Positions 56,632-64,000 of a DNA stretch of 64,000 nucleotides are shown piece by piece; position 1 is the stretch's first letter; each line of letters starts with the position of its first letter. The DNA lies in the NCBI RefSeq assembly GCF_004117935.1, contig NZ_SDOY01000118.1:62001-126000 (forward strand). Reading direction: 5' to 3'. The DNA is from Streptomyces roseicoloratus (lineage in GTDB: Bacteria; Actinomycetota; Actinomycetes; Streptomycetales; Streptomycetaceae). The notes below the pieces were generated by a model. It worked only from the letters and a program-made list of their open reading frames with translations. It was not told the DNA's origin and made no database searches. The position numbers and the translations under genes were made by a program.

Positions 56632-56662
56632 TTGACCTCAACCGCACATGAGGTTTCAAGAT
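56632..56662 (+). promoter_or_regulatory. SoxR box in a 19-bp-spaced promoter
   Basis: CCTCAACCGCACATGAGG (56636-56653) has the same arms as the E. coli SoxR box except one base. It lies between -35 TTGACC (56632-56637) and -10 CAAGAT (56657-56662), spaced 19 bases, the overlong spacer typical of MerR-family-activated promoters. The start codon of the FMN reductase is seven bases after the -10. Confidence 0.85.
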
Positions 56663-56669
56663 CCTCGAC

Positions 56670-57302
56670 ATGGACATCACGAACTCCGCCACCGCCACCC
56701 CTGCCGCCGGTTCCCCGGCGGCGCCCCCGCCCCTGAACCTCGCCGTCATCGTCGCCAGCAACCGCGAGGGCCGCTTCGCCCCCGTCGTCACCGACTGGTT
56801 CGCCGCGCGGGTCGCCGAGCGCGACGACTTCACCACCCACGTCCTCGACCTCGCCGACGTCGACCTGCCCACCGCCCTCTCCAGCCGCCCCGACGACGCC
56901 GTCCGTGCCGAGCTCGCCAAGGTGAGCCCGGTACTCGACGCCGCCGACGCCTTCGTGGTCGTCACCCCCGAGTACAACCACTCCTTCCCCGCCGCCCTGA
57001 AGTCCCTCATCGACTGGCACCGCGCCGAATGGCAGGCCAAGCCGGTCGGCTTCGTCTCCTACGGCGGCATCTCCGGCGGCCTGCGCGCCGTCGAGCAACT
57101 CCGCCAGGTCTACGCCGAGATGCACGCCGTCACCGTCCGGGACACCGTCTCCTTCCCCTTCGTCCACAGCCGCTTCGACGAGGACGGCGAGCCCGTGGAC
57201 CCGACCGGACCGGAAGGCGCCGCCAAGACCCTGCTCGACCAGCTCGCCTGGTGGGCCCGCGCCCTCAAGGACGCCAAGGCCGTCCGCCCGTACGCCGGCT
57301 GA
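56670..57302 (+). CDS. NADPH-dependent FMN reductase, SoxR-regulated
   Basis: A 210-residue flavodoxin-like reductase. NLAVIVASNREGRFAPVV binds the FMN phosphate, VVTPEYNHSFPAALKSLID is the family signature, and SYGGISGGLRAVEQLRQV is the second FMN loop. The SoxR-type promoter suggests induction by redox-cycling compounds; an FMN reductase of this kind is a known SoxR target in S. coelicolor. Probably leaderless. Confidence 0.93.
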   Translation: MDITNSATATPAAGSPAAPPPLNLAVIVASNREGRFAPVVTDWFAARVAERDDFTTHVLDLADVDLPTALSSRPDDAVRAELAKVSPVLDAADAFVVVTPEYNHSFPAALKSLIDWHRAEWQAKPVGFVSYGGISGGLRAVEQLRQVYAEMHAVTVRDTVSFPFVHSRFDEDGEPVDPTGPEGAAKTLLDQLAWWARALKDAKAVRPYAG

Positions 57303-57336
57303 GCGGGCCCGCCCCGCCCTGTCGTACGGTGGGCCG

Positions 57337-57669
57337 GTGACGTCCCCAGCCCTCCTCACCGTCCTCACCACCACCGACGCCCGCGCCAAGGCCGAGGCCC
57401 TGGCGCGCGGGGCCGTCGAGGCCCGGGTCGCCGCCTGCGCGCAGATCGGCGGTCCGGTCACCTCCGTCTACCGCTGGCAGGGCGCGGTCGAGACCGCCGA
57501 GGAGTGGCAGGTGGTGTTCAAGACCACCGAGGCCCGCTACCCGGCCCTCGAAGCCCATCTCCTCGCCGCCCACGACTACGACACCCCGGAGATCCTCGCG
57601 AGCCCCGTCGCCCGGGCGAGCGCGGACTACGCGGCCTGGGTCGAGCAGGAGACGACGCCCGCGCCATGA
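57337..57669 (+). CDS. cutA: Divalent cation tolerance protein CutA
   Basis: A 110-residue trimeric small protein of copper/divalent-metal tolerance: ARVAACAQIGGPVTSVYRWQ and the C-terminal YDTPEILASPV signature. Metal-tolerance function is from the family, not shown here. GTG at 57337 preceded by TACGGT six bases upstream (possible leaderless). Its stop codon lies inside the first unit of a 14-bp tandem array. Confidence 0.93.
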   Translation: MTSPALLTVLTTTDARAKAEALARGAVEARVAACAQIGGPVTSVYRWQGAVETAEEWQVVFKTTEARYPALEAHLLAAHDYDTPEILASPVARASADYAAWVEQETTPAP

Positions 57670-57776
57670 GGACCGGAGCATGTGGACCGAAACATGTGGA
57701 CCGAAACATGTGGACCAGAGCATGAGGCCCGAAGCATGAGGCCCGGAGCATGAGAGCCGGAGCATGAGGACCGAAG
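57665..57776 (+). repeat. 14-bp tandem array joining cutA to the next gene
   Basis: Eight contiguous units of CATG(A/T)GGNCCGNAG type fill 57665-57776 without gaps. Unit 1 contains the cutA stop codon (57667-57669) and unit 8 contains the ATG (57764) of the following gene. Every unit contains ATG, in rotating frames because 14 is not a multiple of three. Units 2 and 3 are identical, indicating recent slippage. Confidence 0.92.
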
Positions 57777-58213
57777 AGCCGCCCGTGACGCCCGGCGGGG
57801 CGCCGTCGACGACCGAGGAGCTGCCGTTCTTCGTGTACGGCACGCTGCGCCCCGGCGCGTACAACCACGACCGCTACCTCCTCGGCCGCACCGGCACCGA
57901 GGACGACGCCGTCCTGCCCGGCGCCGTGCTGCGCGACGGGCCCGGGTACCCGTATGTCGTCCCCGGTGAGGGCCGGGTCGCCGGCAGCCTGGTGACCGCC
58001 GCGCCCGGCTCGTACGGCGAACTCCTCGGCGTGCTCGACGCGATGGAGCTGCCCGCCGGCTACGAGCGGACCGCGCGCGAGGCGCTGCGGACGCGGGACG
58101 GGGCGGCCGTACGCGCCTGGGTGTACGTGGCCGCGCCCGGCGCGCCGCTCGGCCCGCGCATCGCGTCCGGCGACTGGTTCAGGCGCGTTCCAGGCGGACC
58201 GCGCACACCTTGA
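57764..58213 (+). CDS. Gamma-glutamylcyclotransferase-like (AIG2/GGCT) protein
   Basis: A 149-residue GGCT-fold protein. PFFVYGTLRPGAYNHDRYLL carries the YGTLR substrate loop, and DAMELPAGYER the catalytic Glu region. Substrate could be gamma-glutamyl amines or unknown. The ATG at 57764 lies in the last 14-bp repeat; GTG at 57785 is a possible internal start. Its 3' end overlaps the convergent nasA gene by 35 bases. Confidence 0.88.
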   Translation: MRTEEPPVTPGGAPSTTEELPFFVYGTLRPGAYNHDRYLLGRTGTEDDAVLPGAVLRDGPGYPYVVPGEGRVAGSLVTAAPGSYGELLGVLDAMELPAGYERTAREALRTRDGAAVRAWVYVAAPGAPLGPRIASGDWFRRVPGGPRTP

Positions 58214-60290
58214 ACTCCGGCATCCGCGACACCGGGTCGAGCGCCGGGTTGGTGAGGGTGTTGGCGCGGCCCTCGCCGGCCCAGTGGAACGGCATGAAGA
58301 CGGTGTCCGGGCGGATCGCGGTGGTGATCCGAGCCGGCGCGACCGCCTTCCCGCGCCGCGAGAACACCGCGACCGGCTCGCCCTCCGCGACCCCGATCCG
58401 TTCGGCGAGCCGCGGGTGCAGCTCCACGAACGCGCCGGGAGCGGCGGCGTTCAGCTCGGCGACCCGGCGGGTCTGGGCGCCCGACTGGTACTGGGAGACG
58501 ACCCGTCCGGTCGTCAGCACCACCGGGTACTCGGCGTCGGTCTCCTCCGCCGCCGCGCGGTGCACGACCGGCACGAACCGGGCACGCCCGTCGGGCGTGG
58601 CGAAGCGGTCGAGGAAGAGCCGCGGGGTGCCGGCGTGGTCCGCCTCGCCCTCTCCGGTCTCCGGGCAGGGCCAGAACACGCCCTGCTCCTCCTCGATCCG
58701 GCGGTAGCTGATGCCCGAGTAGTCGGCGGGCCCGCCCGCCGAGGCGCGCCGCAGCTCCCCGAAGACCTCCTCGGGGTCGGCCGGGAAGCCCTTCTCCCAG
58801 CCCAGCAGCGCCGCGAGCCCGTGCAGCACCTCCAGGTCGCTGCGGACGCCCGGCGGCGGGGTGAGGGCGCGGCGGCGCAGCAGCACCCTGCCCTCCAGGT
58901 TGGTGGTGGTGCCGGTCTCCTCGGCCCACTGGGTCACCGGCAGCACCACGTCGGCGAGTTCGGCGGTCTCGGACAGCACGACGTCGGCGACGGCCAGGAA
59001 GTCCAGGGACCGGATCCGCTCCTCGACGTGCGCGGCGCGCGGCGCGGAGACGACCGGGTTGGAGCCCATGAGCAGCAGGGCCTTCACGTCGCCGCCGAGG
59101 GCGTCGAGGAGTTCGTACGCGCTGCGCCCGGGTCCCGGCAGCACGTCGGGGTCGACGCCCCACACCCCGGCGACGTGCGCGCGGGCGGCCGGGTCGTCGA
59201 GCTTGCGGTAGCCGGGCAGCTGGTCGGCCTTCTGGCCGTGCTCGCGGCCGCCCTGCCCGTTGCCCTGGCCGGTGAGGCAGCCGTAACCGCTGAGCGGCCG
59301 GCCGGCCTTGCCGGTGGCCAGGCACAGGTTGATCCAGGCGCCGACGGTGTCGGTGCCCTTGGACTGCTGCTCGGGCCCGCGCGCGGTGAGCACCATCCCG
59401 CTGTCCGCCTCGCTGAACATCCGTACCGCCTCGCGCAGTTGCGGCACCGGGACGCCGGTGATCCGCTCCACGTGCTCGGGCCAGTGCGACATGGCGCCGG
59501 CCCGGGCCGCCTCCCAGCCCTCGGTGCGGGCCGCGACGAACTCCTCGTCGACCCGGCCCTCGGCGACGACCAGGTGCAGCATGCCGAGGGCGAGCGCGAG
59601 GTCGGTGCCGGGGCGCGGCGCCAGGTGGAGGTCGGCCTGCTCGGCGGTGCGGGTGCGGCGCGGGTCGACGACGATCAGCCTGCCGCCGTTCTCCTTCAGC
59701 TCGGTGAGGTAGCGCAGTGCGGGCGGCATGGTCTCGGCGAGGTTGGAGCCGACGAGGATCACGCAGCCGGTCTTCGGAACGTCCTCCAGCGGGAAGGGAA
59801 GGCCCCGGTCGAGACCGAAGGCCCGCTGGTGGGCGGCCGCGGCGGACGACATGCAGAAGCGGCCGTTGTAGTCGATCTGCGAGGTGCCGAGGACGAGCCG
59901 GGCGAACTTGCCCAGCGCGTACGCCTTCTCGTTGGTGAGGCCGCCGCCGCCGAAGACCCCCACGGCGTCGGAGCCGTGGTCGGCGCGGGTGCGGTGCAGT
60001 CCTTCGGCGACGGCGGACAGGGCCTCCTCCCAGGTGGCGGGCTTCAGAGCCCCTGTGTCAGGGCATCGGACCAGGGGCTCGGTGAGCCTGACCCGGGAGG
60101 AGAGCACGGCGGGGGCGGTGCGGCCCTTGCCGCAGAGCGCGCCCCGGTTGACGGGGAAGTCGGTGCGGTCGACCACCTCGGCCGGCAGCTCTTCCGAGGC
60201 CGCGGGCCGCAGGTTCATGCCGCACTGCAGCGCGCAGTAGGGACAGTGCGTGGGAACGGGCGCGGCGGTGGGGGCGGTGACCTCTGACAT
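58179..60290 (-). CDS. nasA: Assimilatory nitrate reductase catalytic subunit
   Basis: A 703-residue cytoplasmic molybdopterin (bis-MGD) enzyme reducing nitrate to nitrite. The [4Fe-4S] motif is C16-x2-C19-x3-C23 and C53 (CPYCALQCG...CGKG); NGRFCMSSAAAAHQRAFGLD supplies the Mo-ligand Cys; the C-terminal MGD domain contains VLTTGRVVSQYQSGAQTRRV. No Tat signal, as expected. A GlnR-like box lies 23 bases upstream of the ATG, and CATCAT is six bases before it. It feeds nitrite to NirBD. Confidence 0.95.
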   Translation of the reverse strand: MSEVTAPTAAPVPTHCPYCALQCGMNLRPAASEELPAEVVDRTDFPVNRGALCGKGRTAPAVLSSRVRLTEPLVRCPDTGALKPATWEEALSAVAEGLHRTRADHGSDAVGVFGGGGLTNEKAYALGKFARLVLGTSQIDYNGRFCMSSAAAAHQRAFGLDRGLPFPLEDVPKTGCVILVGSNLAETMPPALRYLTELKENGGRLIVVDPRRTRTAEQADLHLAPRPGTDLALALGMLHLVVAEGRVDEEFVAARTEGWEAARAGAMSHWPEHVERITGVPVPQLREAVRMFSEADSGMVLTARGPEQQSKGTDTVGAWINLCLATGKAGRPLSGYGCLTGQGNGQGGREHGQKADQLPGYRKLDDPAARAHVAGVWGVDPDVLPGPGRSAYELLDALGGDVKALLLMGSNPVVSAPRAAHVEERIRSLDFLAVADVVLSETAELADVVLPVTQWAEETGTTTNLEGRVLLRRRALTPPPGVRSDLEVLHGLAALLGWEKGFPADPEEVFGELRRASAGGPADYSGISYRRIEEEQGVFWPCPETGEGEADHAGTPRLFLDRFATPDGRARFVPVVHRAAAEETDAEYPVVLTTGRVVSQYQSGAQTRRVAELNAAAPGAFVELHPRLAERIGVAEGEPVAVFSRRGKAVAPARITTAIRPDTVFMPFHWAGEGRANTLTNPALDPVSRMPEFKVCAVRLERA

Positions 60291-60312
60291 GACCCGATGA
60301 TGCGTCGCCCGT

Positions 60313-60350
60313 GTTACGGGCGAGGTCGCTCCGGATTACGGGCACGGTGC
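60313..60350 (-). promoter_or_regulatory. GlnR-like box upstream of nasA
   Basis: On the minus strand: GCACC-N6-GTAAT-N6-CGACC-N6-GTAAC, with the GlnR 11-bp register kept throughout. The proximal GTAAC is 23 bases before the start codon, within one base of its position at the nirB operon. Match to consensus is weaker than at nirB. Confidence 0.5.
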
Positions 60351-60362
60351 CATGCGCTCAGG

Positions 60363-61052
60363 TCAGCGGGCCGTCGCGGGTGAGGCCAGGGCCTTCGTCA
60401 CGCCGTCCTCGCGTTCGCCGAGGAAGTGCGGGTCGGGCCGCAGTGCCGCGTCCAGGGCGGCCTTCCCCGCGGCGGCGAGCTCCCGGGTGGTGCCGTAGTA
60501 CCAGGTGGCGTCGTGCGGTTCGGCGACGCCGACGCCGTACGACTCGACGCCCGCCGCGCCGCACAGGGCGACGGCCCGCTTGATGTGGAAGTCCTGGGTG
60601 ACCAGGACGGCCCGGTCGACGCCGAAGATCTTCTTGGCACGGACGCAGGAGTCCCAGGTGTCGAAGCCCGCGTAGTCGCTGACGACCTTGTCGTCCGGGA
60701 CCCCGCGTGCGGCGAGGTAGGCGCGCATGGCGCCGGGCTCGTCGTACTCGGTGCGGCTGTTGTCGCCGGTGACGAGGAGGACCCTGACCTTGCCGGTGCG
60801 GTAGAGCTCGGCGGCGGTGTCGAGCCGGTGCGCGAGGTACGGGGTGGGCCGGCCCTTCCACAGCCCGGCGCCGAAGACGACGGCGACGTCCTGCGCGGGC
60901 ACGTCGGCGGTGGTGCCGAGCCGGTCCTGGGCGGTGAGGTGCATCCAGGTGGCCGGGGCGAGCGCGAGCACCGCGCCGGCCATCAGGGCCTGGACGGCGC
61001 GGCGGCGCCCCCGGGTGGTGCGGGGGAGCCGGGGCAGGCGGACGCCGCGCAT
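60363..61052 (-). CDS. SanA/YdcF-like DUF218 protein
   Basis: A 229-residue membrane-anchored protein: an Arg-rich N-terminus, one helix (AVQALMAGAVLALAPATWM) and a DUF218 domain with VAVVFGAGLWKGRPTPYLAH, VLLVTGDNSRTEYDEPGAM and VLVTQDFHIKRAVALC. The SanA group (vancomycin exclusion) is implicated in cell-envelope permeability. 34 bases after the aquaporin stop, same strand, so probably co-transcribed. Confidence 0.9.
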   Translation of the reverse strand: MRGVRLPRLPRTTRGRRRAVQALMAGAVLALAPATWMHLTAQDRLGTTADVPAQDVAVVFGAGLWKGRPTPYLAHRLDTAAELYRTGKVRVLLVTGDNSRTEYDEPGAMRAYLAARGVPDDKVVSDYAGFDTWDSCVRAKKIFGVDRAVLVTQDFHIKRAVALCGAAGVESYGVGVAEPHDATWYYGTTRELAAAGKAALDAALRPDPHFLGEREDGVTKALASPATAR

Positions 61053-61086
61053 GGGGTGGACCTCCGGGGTCGGGAAGGAGTGGTCG

Positions 61087-62007
61087 TCACTCCGTCCGAC
61101 GCCGTTCGACCGGTCGCGGTTCGCCCGCGGCCCGATCGTTTCCGTACGGGGGTGTGCCGTGGAGGGGATCTCCGTGCGGAGGATGTCCGTGGAGGGGATG
61201 TCCGTGCGGAGGATGTCCGGGGAGGGGATGTCCGTGCGGAGGATGTCCGGGGAGGGGATGTCCGTGCGGAGGATGTCCCTGGACGGGATGTCCGTACAGA
61301 AGGACGGACAGACCCATCCCGATCACCATGCCGAGCAGCTGCGCGACGGCGAAGGCGGGCACGGAGCCGGGCGCGATGCCCGTGAACGAGTCGGAGAAGG
61401 CCCGGCCGACGGTGGCCGCCGGGTTGGCGAAGGAACCGGACGAGGTGAACCAGATGGCCGCGCCGATGTAGCCGGCGACGGCGACCGGGGCGAGCGAGAG
61501 CCGGCCGAGGCGGCGCAGGCCCTGGACGACGAGCACGAGCCCGGCGGTGGCGACCGCCTCGCCGAGCAGGAGGTGGACCTGGGCACGCGGTTCGGTGGCC
61601 AGGGCGGCGCCCGGCGCCCGCCCGAACATCGCCTCGGCGAGCAGCGCGCCCGAGACGGCGCCGGCGAGCTGGGCGGCGATGTACGCGAGGGCCTCGCGGC
61701 CGCCGTCCCTGGCCGCTCCGCCGTCCCCGCCGTCCCCGCCGGCTCCGCTGTCCTCGCGGCGCCGCGACCACCACTCGGAGAGGGTGACGACGGGGTTGAA
61801 GTGGGCACCGGAGAGCGGGCCGATGAGGGCGATGAGCAGCCCGAGGCCGATGGCGGAGGCGAGCGCGTTGGCGAGCAGCCGGACCCCGACGTCCTGGCTG
61901 AGGGAGTCGGCGCGGATGCCGGAACCGACGACGACGGCGACGAGTGCGGCGGTGCCGGTGAACTCGGCGAGGGCGCGCCGGGGGAGCGACGCGGGGGACA
62001 TTCTCAT
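61087..62007 (-). CDS. Aquaporin/MIP-family channel with repetitive His-rich tail
   Basis: A 306-residue MIP channel. The first pore motif reads SGAHFNPVVTL (NPV instead of NPA, residues 71-73), the second GSFANPAATVGRAF is intact; six helices are expected. The last about 60 residues leave the family: a tail of GHPPHGHPLP repeats encoded by a 30-bp tandem array. TATCTT seven bases before the ATG at 62007 suggests leaderless transcription. Substrate (water, glycerol or metalloid) is undetermined. Upstream palindrome at 62021. Confidence 0.9.
   Translation of the reverse strand: MRMSPASLPRRALAEFTGTAALVAVVVGSGIRADSLSQDVGVRLLANALASAIGLGLLIALIGPLSGAHFNPVVTLSEWWSRRREDSGAGGDGGDGGAARDGGREALAYIAAQLAGAVSGALLAEAMFGRAPGAALATEPRAQVHLLLGEAVATAGLVLVVQGLRRLGRLSLAPVAVAGYIGAAIWFTSSGSFANPAATVGRAFSDSFTGIAPGSVPAFAVAQLLGMVIGMGLSVLLYGHPVQGHPPHGHPLPGHPPHGHPLPGHPPHGHPLHGHPPHGDPLHGTPPYGNDRAAGEPRPVERRRTE
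61150..61310 (-). repeat. 30-bp tandem array encoding the aquaporin His/Pro/Gly tail
   Basis: Units of 30 bp (GGATGTCCGTGCGGAGGATG plus TCCGGGGAGG on the plus strand) recur about five times with a few changes; the length is a multiple of three, so the frame is kept and each unit encodes a GHPPHGHPLP-type decapeptide. Confidence 0.9.
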
Positions 62008-62020
62008 AGTGGAAAAGATA

Positions 62021-62035
62021 TTCCGTGATTCGGAA
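62021..62035. promoter_or_regulatory. Operator candidate between aquaporin and divergent gene
   Basis: TTCCG-TGATT-CGGAA is a perfect 5-bp inverted repeat immediately upstream of the aquaporin -10 (TATCTT, 62020-62015), inside a 75-bp divergent promoter region. Confidence 0.45.
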
Positions 62036-62082
62036 CGAAAAAAGAGGGGAGGGTAGGAGCGGGACATCCGTACGATCCGCTG

Positions 62083-62889
62083 GTGATCATCGATGCCTCC
62101 GACGCGCACGGCACCGCCGGCGCTTCCGCACCTGCCGAGGGCTCCGGCACCGTCGACGCCTCCGGCACCGCCGCCGACGGTGCTGACGCCGTCGGCCTTC
62201 TCGGCGCCGCCGTCCGCAACAACGCCGACTGGTGCGACACCATGTGCCGCGCCCACGGCCTGACCGGTGCCTTCGGCCCGCGTGCCTGGACCAGTCCGCG
62301 CCGCAGCCCGCTCTACTACCCGGACGCCGTCACCCTCACCGCGGACGCCACGGCGGACGACGTCCTCGCCGGGATCGACCGCAGCGCTCCCGGCGCCTCG
62401 GTCAAGGACAGCCACGCCCGCCTCGACCTCGCCGCCGAGGGCTTCCGGCTGCTCTTCGAGGCGAGCTGGATCCACCGCCCCGCCGGCCTCCCGTCCCCGG
62501 CCGTCACCGGCGACTGGCAGACCGTCCGCACGCCCGGCGAGCTCGCTGCCTGGGCGCTCGCCTGGAGCGGCGGCGACGCGGACGAGGCGGCGCTCTTCCG
62601 CCCCGCGCTCCTCGACGACCCGGCGACCACGATCGTCGCCGGCCGCGCCGCCGACGGACGGATCCTCGGCGGCGCCGTCCTCACCGAATCCGCCGGCGTC
62701 ACCGGCGTCTCCAACCTCTTCACGGCCGACGCCGACGAGGTTCCCGCCTCCTACGCCTGGGCCGGAGCCCTCGCCGCGGCCGCCCCCGGCCTCCCGGTCG
62801 TCGGCTACGAGTCGGGCGACGACCTGACCGCGGCCCTGGCGGAGGGCTTCACGCCGCTGGGCCCGCTGCGGGTGTGGCTGGACGCGTAG
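62083..62889 (+). CDS. Uncharacterised protein, possible acetyltransferase-like fold
   Basis: A 268-residue protein I cannot assign firmly. A Gly/Ala/Ser-rich N-terminus (about 1-35) precedes NNADWCDTMCRAHGLTGAFG and a late segment with ILGGAVLTESAGVTGVSNLF and GLPVVGYESGDDLTAALAEG followed by FTPLGPLRVWL, the latter resembling the end of a GNAT domain. No catalytic motif is certain. GTG at 62083 with TACGAT six bases upstream (leaderless candidate). Divergent from the aquaporin gene. Confidence 0.75.
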   Translation: MIIDASDAHGTAGASAPAEGSGTVDASGTAADGADAVGLLGAAVRNNADWCDTMCRAHGLTGAFGPRAWTSPRRSPLYYPDAVTLTADATADDVLAGIDRSAPGASVKDSHARLDLAAEGFRLLFEASWIHRPAGLPSPAVTGDWQTVRTPGELAAWALAWSGGDADEAALFRPALLDDPATTIVAGRAADGRILGGAVLTESAGVTGVSNLFTADADEVPASYAWAGALAAAAPGLPVVGYESGDDLTAALAEGFTPLGPLRVWLDA

Positions 62890-63203
62890 GAGGGACAGGA
62901 GGGACAAGAGGGGGAGGAGCGGCGGCAGGGCAGGTACGGGCAGTACGGGCAGCAAGGGCAGGCGGCAGCAGGCGCACGAGCCGCACGAGCCGCACGAGGT
63001 GTACGCGGCCTGGGAGTGCCAGCGCGGGGCCTGGGAGCCGACGGGGGCGGAGGGGGCGGGGGGCGGGGGCGGACGGGGGCGGAGGGGGCGGGGCCCTGGG
63101 GGTGGACGGCCTGACGGCCCCGCCCGCTCCGCCGTGAGGCCGCGGCAAACACCCGTGACCCGTGCGAAACGGCCAGGCAATCTGGCACCGGCAGGATCGG
63201 CGC
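62890..63203 (+). other. Low-complexity purine-rich intergenic region
   Basis: 314 bases before the chelatase gene. Degenerate GGACAGGAGG, GGCAGTACGG and GGGGGCGGA repeats give strongly G-rich runs on the plus strand (62889-63115), which could form G-quadruplexes. No gene is supported; frames on the minus strand are repeat-driven Pro-rich. Promoter elements near 63170-63203. Confidence 0.55.
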
Positions 63204-64000
63204 ATGACGACGTACGAGCCGGAACCCCTCTGCGACAGCGGCGCCGCCGACCTGCTCGGGCGCATCGGCAGCCGGGTCGGCGACCGGCTCGGGCGGGTGG
63301 GGCCCTTCGCCGCCCGGTCCGCCGCCCCCACCCTCGTGGCCGTCGGGCACGGCAGCCGCGATCCCCGTGCCGCCGCCACGCTCCGGCTGCTCCTCGACCG
63401 GGTGCGCGAACTGCGGCCCGGGCTCGAGGTGCGGCTCGCGCACATCGAGCTGAACGCGCCGCTGCTCACGGACACGCTCGCGGAGCTCGCCGGGCTCGCC
63501 GGCCGGGACGCCGTCCTCGTGCCCCTCCTCTTCGCGCCCGGCCACCACGTCAAGCACGACCTGCCCGCCGCGCTCGCCGCGGCGCCCGCCGTGCGCGGCC
63601 GGATCGCCGAACCCCTCGGCCCGCACCCGCTGCTCGTCGAGGCCCTGGCCGACCGGCTCGCCGAGGCCGGCTGGACGTCCGAGGACGGTGCCTCGCCCGC
63701 CACCGGCGTGGTCCTCGCCGCCGCCGGCTCCCGCGACCCCGAGTCCGCCGACACCGTCCGCCGCATCGCCGCCCGGCTCGCCGGGCGCCTCGGGGGAGTG
63801 CCGGTGGTTCCCGCCTACGCCTCCGCCGCCGCACCCACCGTCCCCGAGGCGGTCCGCGCCCTCGCCGCGCGGGGCCGCCACCGCGTCGCCGTCGCCTCCT
63901 GCTTCACCGCACCCGGCCTCTTCGCGGCCCGCGCCGCCGACGCGGCGCCCTGGCTCGCCGCCGCCCCGCTCGGCGCCCACCCGGCCCTGGCCCGGCTGGT
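63204..64000 (+). CDS. Sirohydrochlorin chelatase (CbiX/SirB-like), partial at window end
   Basis: At least 265 residues, open at the window edge. LVAVGHGSRDPRAAATLRLL carries the conserved metal-chelating His of HGSRD; VLVPLLFAPGHHVKHDLPAA is the second family motif with the H-H pair; a second half repeats the fold (VVLAAAGSRDPESADTVRRI). It inserts Fe(II) or Co(II) into sirohydrochlorin; with nirB nearby, siroheme synthesis for nitrite reductase is the likely job. CAGGAT six bases before the ATG suggests a leaderless start. Confidence 0.9.
   Translation, partial: MTTYEPEPLCDSGAADLLGRIGSRVGDRLGRVGPFAARSAAPTLVAVGHGSRDPRAAATLRLLLDRVRELRPGLEVRLAHIELNAPLLTDTLAELAGLAGRDAVLVPLLFAPGHHVKHDLPAALAAAPAVRGRIAEPLGPHPLLVEALADRLAEAGWTSEDGASPATGVVLAAAGSRDPESADTVRRIAARLAGRLGGVPVVPAYASAAAPTVPEAVRALAARGRHRVAVASCFTAPGLFAARAADAAPWLAAAPLGAHPALARL

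Noticed and set aside
61150..61310. A plus-strand protein of GCPCGG repeats
   Set aside because: Complement of the aquaporin tail array; the minus strand continues an intact channel ORF.
62890..63203. Pro-rich minus-strand ORF downstream of the hypothetical gene
   Set aside because: Coding appearance comes only from G-rich low-complexity repeats; no start, domain or conservation evidence.

Overview
The window is high-GC actinobacterial chromosome, almost certainly Streptomyces. The evidence is the strongly G/C-ending codon use, GTG starts with GTGA/ATGA overlaps, extensive antisense open frames, and the conserved core order phoH-ybeY-CNNM, era, leuA, recO-uppS, zur/znu, glyS, dusB, ppdK. No rRNA, tRNA, insertion sequence, prophage or CRISPR array was seen.

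Region 1 (1-15.6 kb): the end of RNase Z, an adenosine/adenine deaminase, a PfkB sugar kinase, and phoH interrupted by an in-frame 356-residue intein. These are followed by ybeY, a CNNM/CorC membrane protein and a YjbR protein. An MFS exporter with a divergent MmyB-like regulator comes next, then a lipoprotein, a catalytically incomplete cytidine-deaminase-like protein, a three-gene secreted/WxL-like surface locus, and era.

Region 2 (15.6-30.7 kb): a protealysin-type M4 peptidase with its emfourin inhibitor gene, leuA behind a leucine-rich leader peptide, an LAXTG-anchored surface protein, a TerB protein, a TPR protein, fprA with a partial iron box, a DUF4097 protein divergent from an unusual two-HTH regulator, a GNAT-DUF3592-DUF397-XRE cluster, two small conserved ORFs and a DUF3103 secreted protein.

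Region 3 (30.9-46.9 kb): recO, uppS and a YcxB-like gene; the zinc operon znuACB-zur with two Zur-like boxes; glyS; a TetR and aldo/keto reductase pair sharing palindrome half-sites; a second MFS/MmyB pair; dusB; a string of hairpins ending in a canonical terminator; and ppdK.

Region 4 (47.4-64 kb): a winged-helix regulator, a truncated globin, a VOC protein, and nitrogen assimilation (nirD, nirB, a NasB-like flavoprotein, a TSUP permease, nasA, sirohydrochlorin chelatase for siroheme). GlnR-like boxes sit at the same distance from the nirB-operon and nasA starts. Interspersed are a class F sortase, an NADPH-dependent FMN reductase behind a near-perfect SoxR box, cutA, a gamma-glutamylcyclotransferase-like gene started from inside a 14-bp tandem array, a SanA/YdcF protein and an aquaporin with a repetitive His-rich tail.

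The most notable items are the class 3-type intein in PhoH, the WxL-like locus outside Firmicutes, the 14-bp tandem array joining cutA to the next gene, the aquaporin tail repeats, the GTTGC-box array, the hairpin string before ppdK, and a series of -10-like hexamers 5-7 nt before start codons that suggests many leaderless mRNAs.
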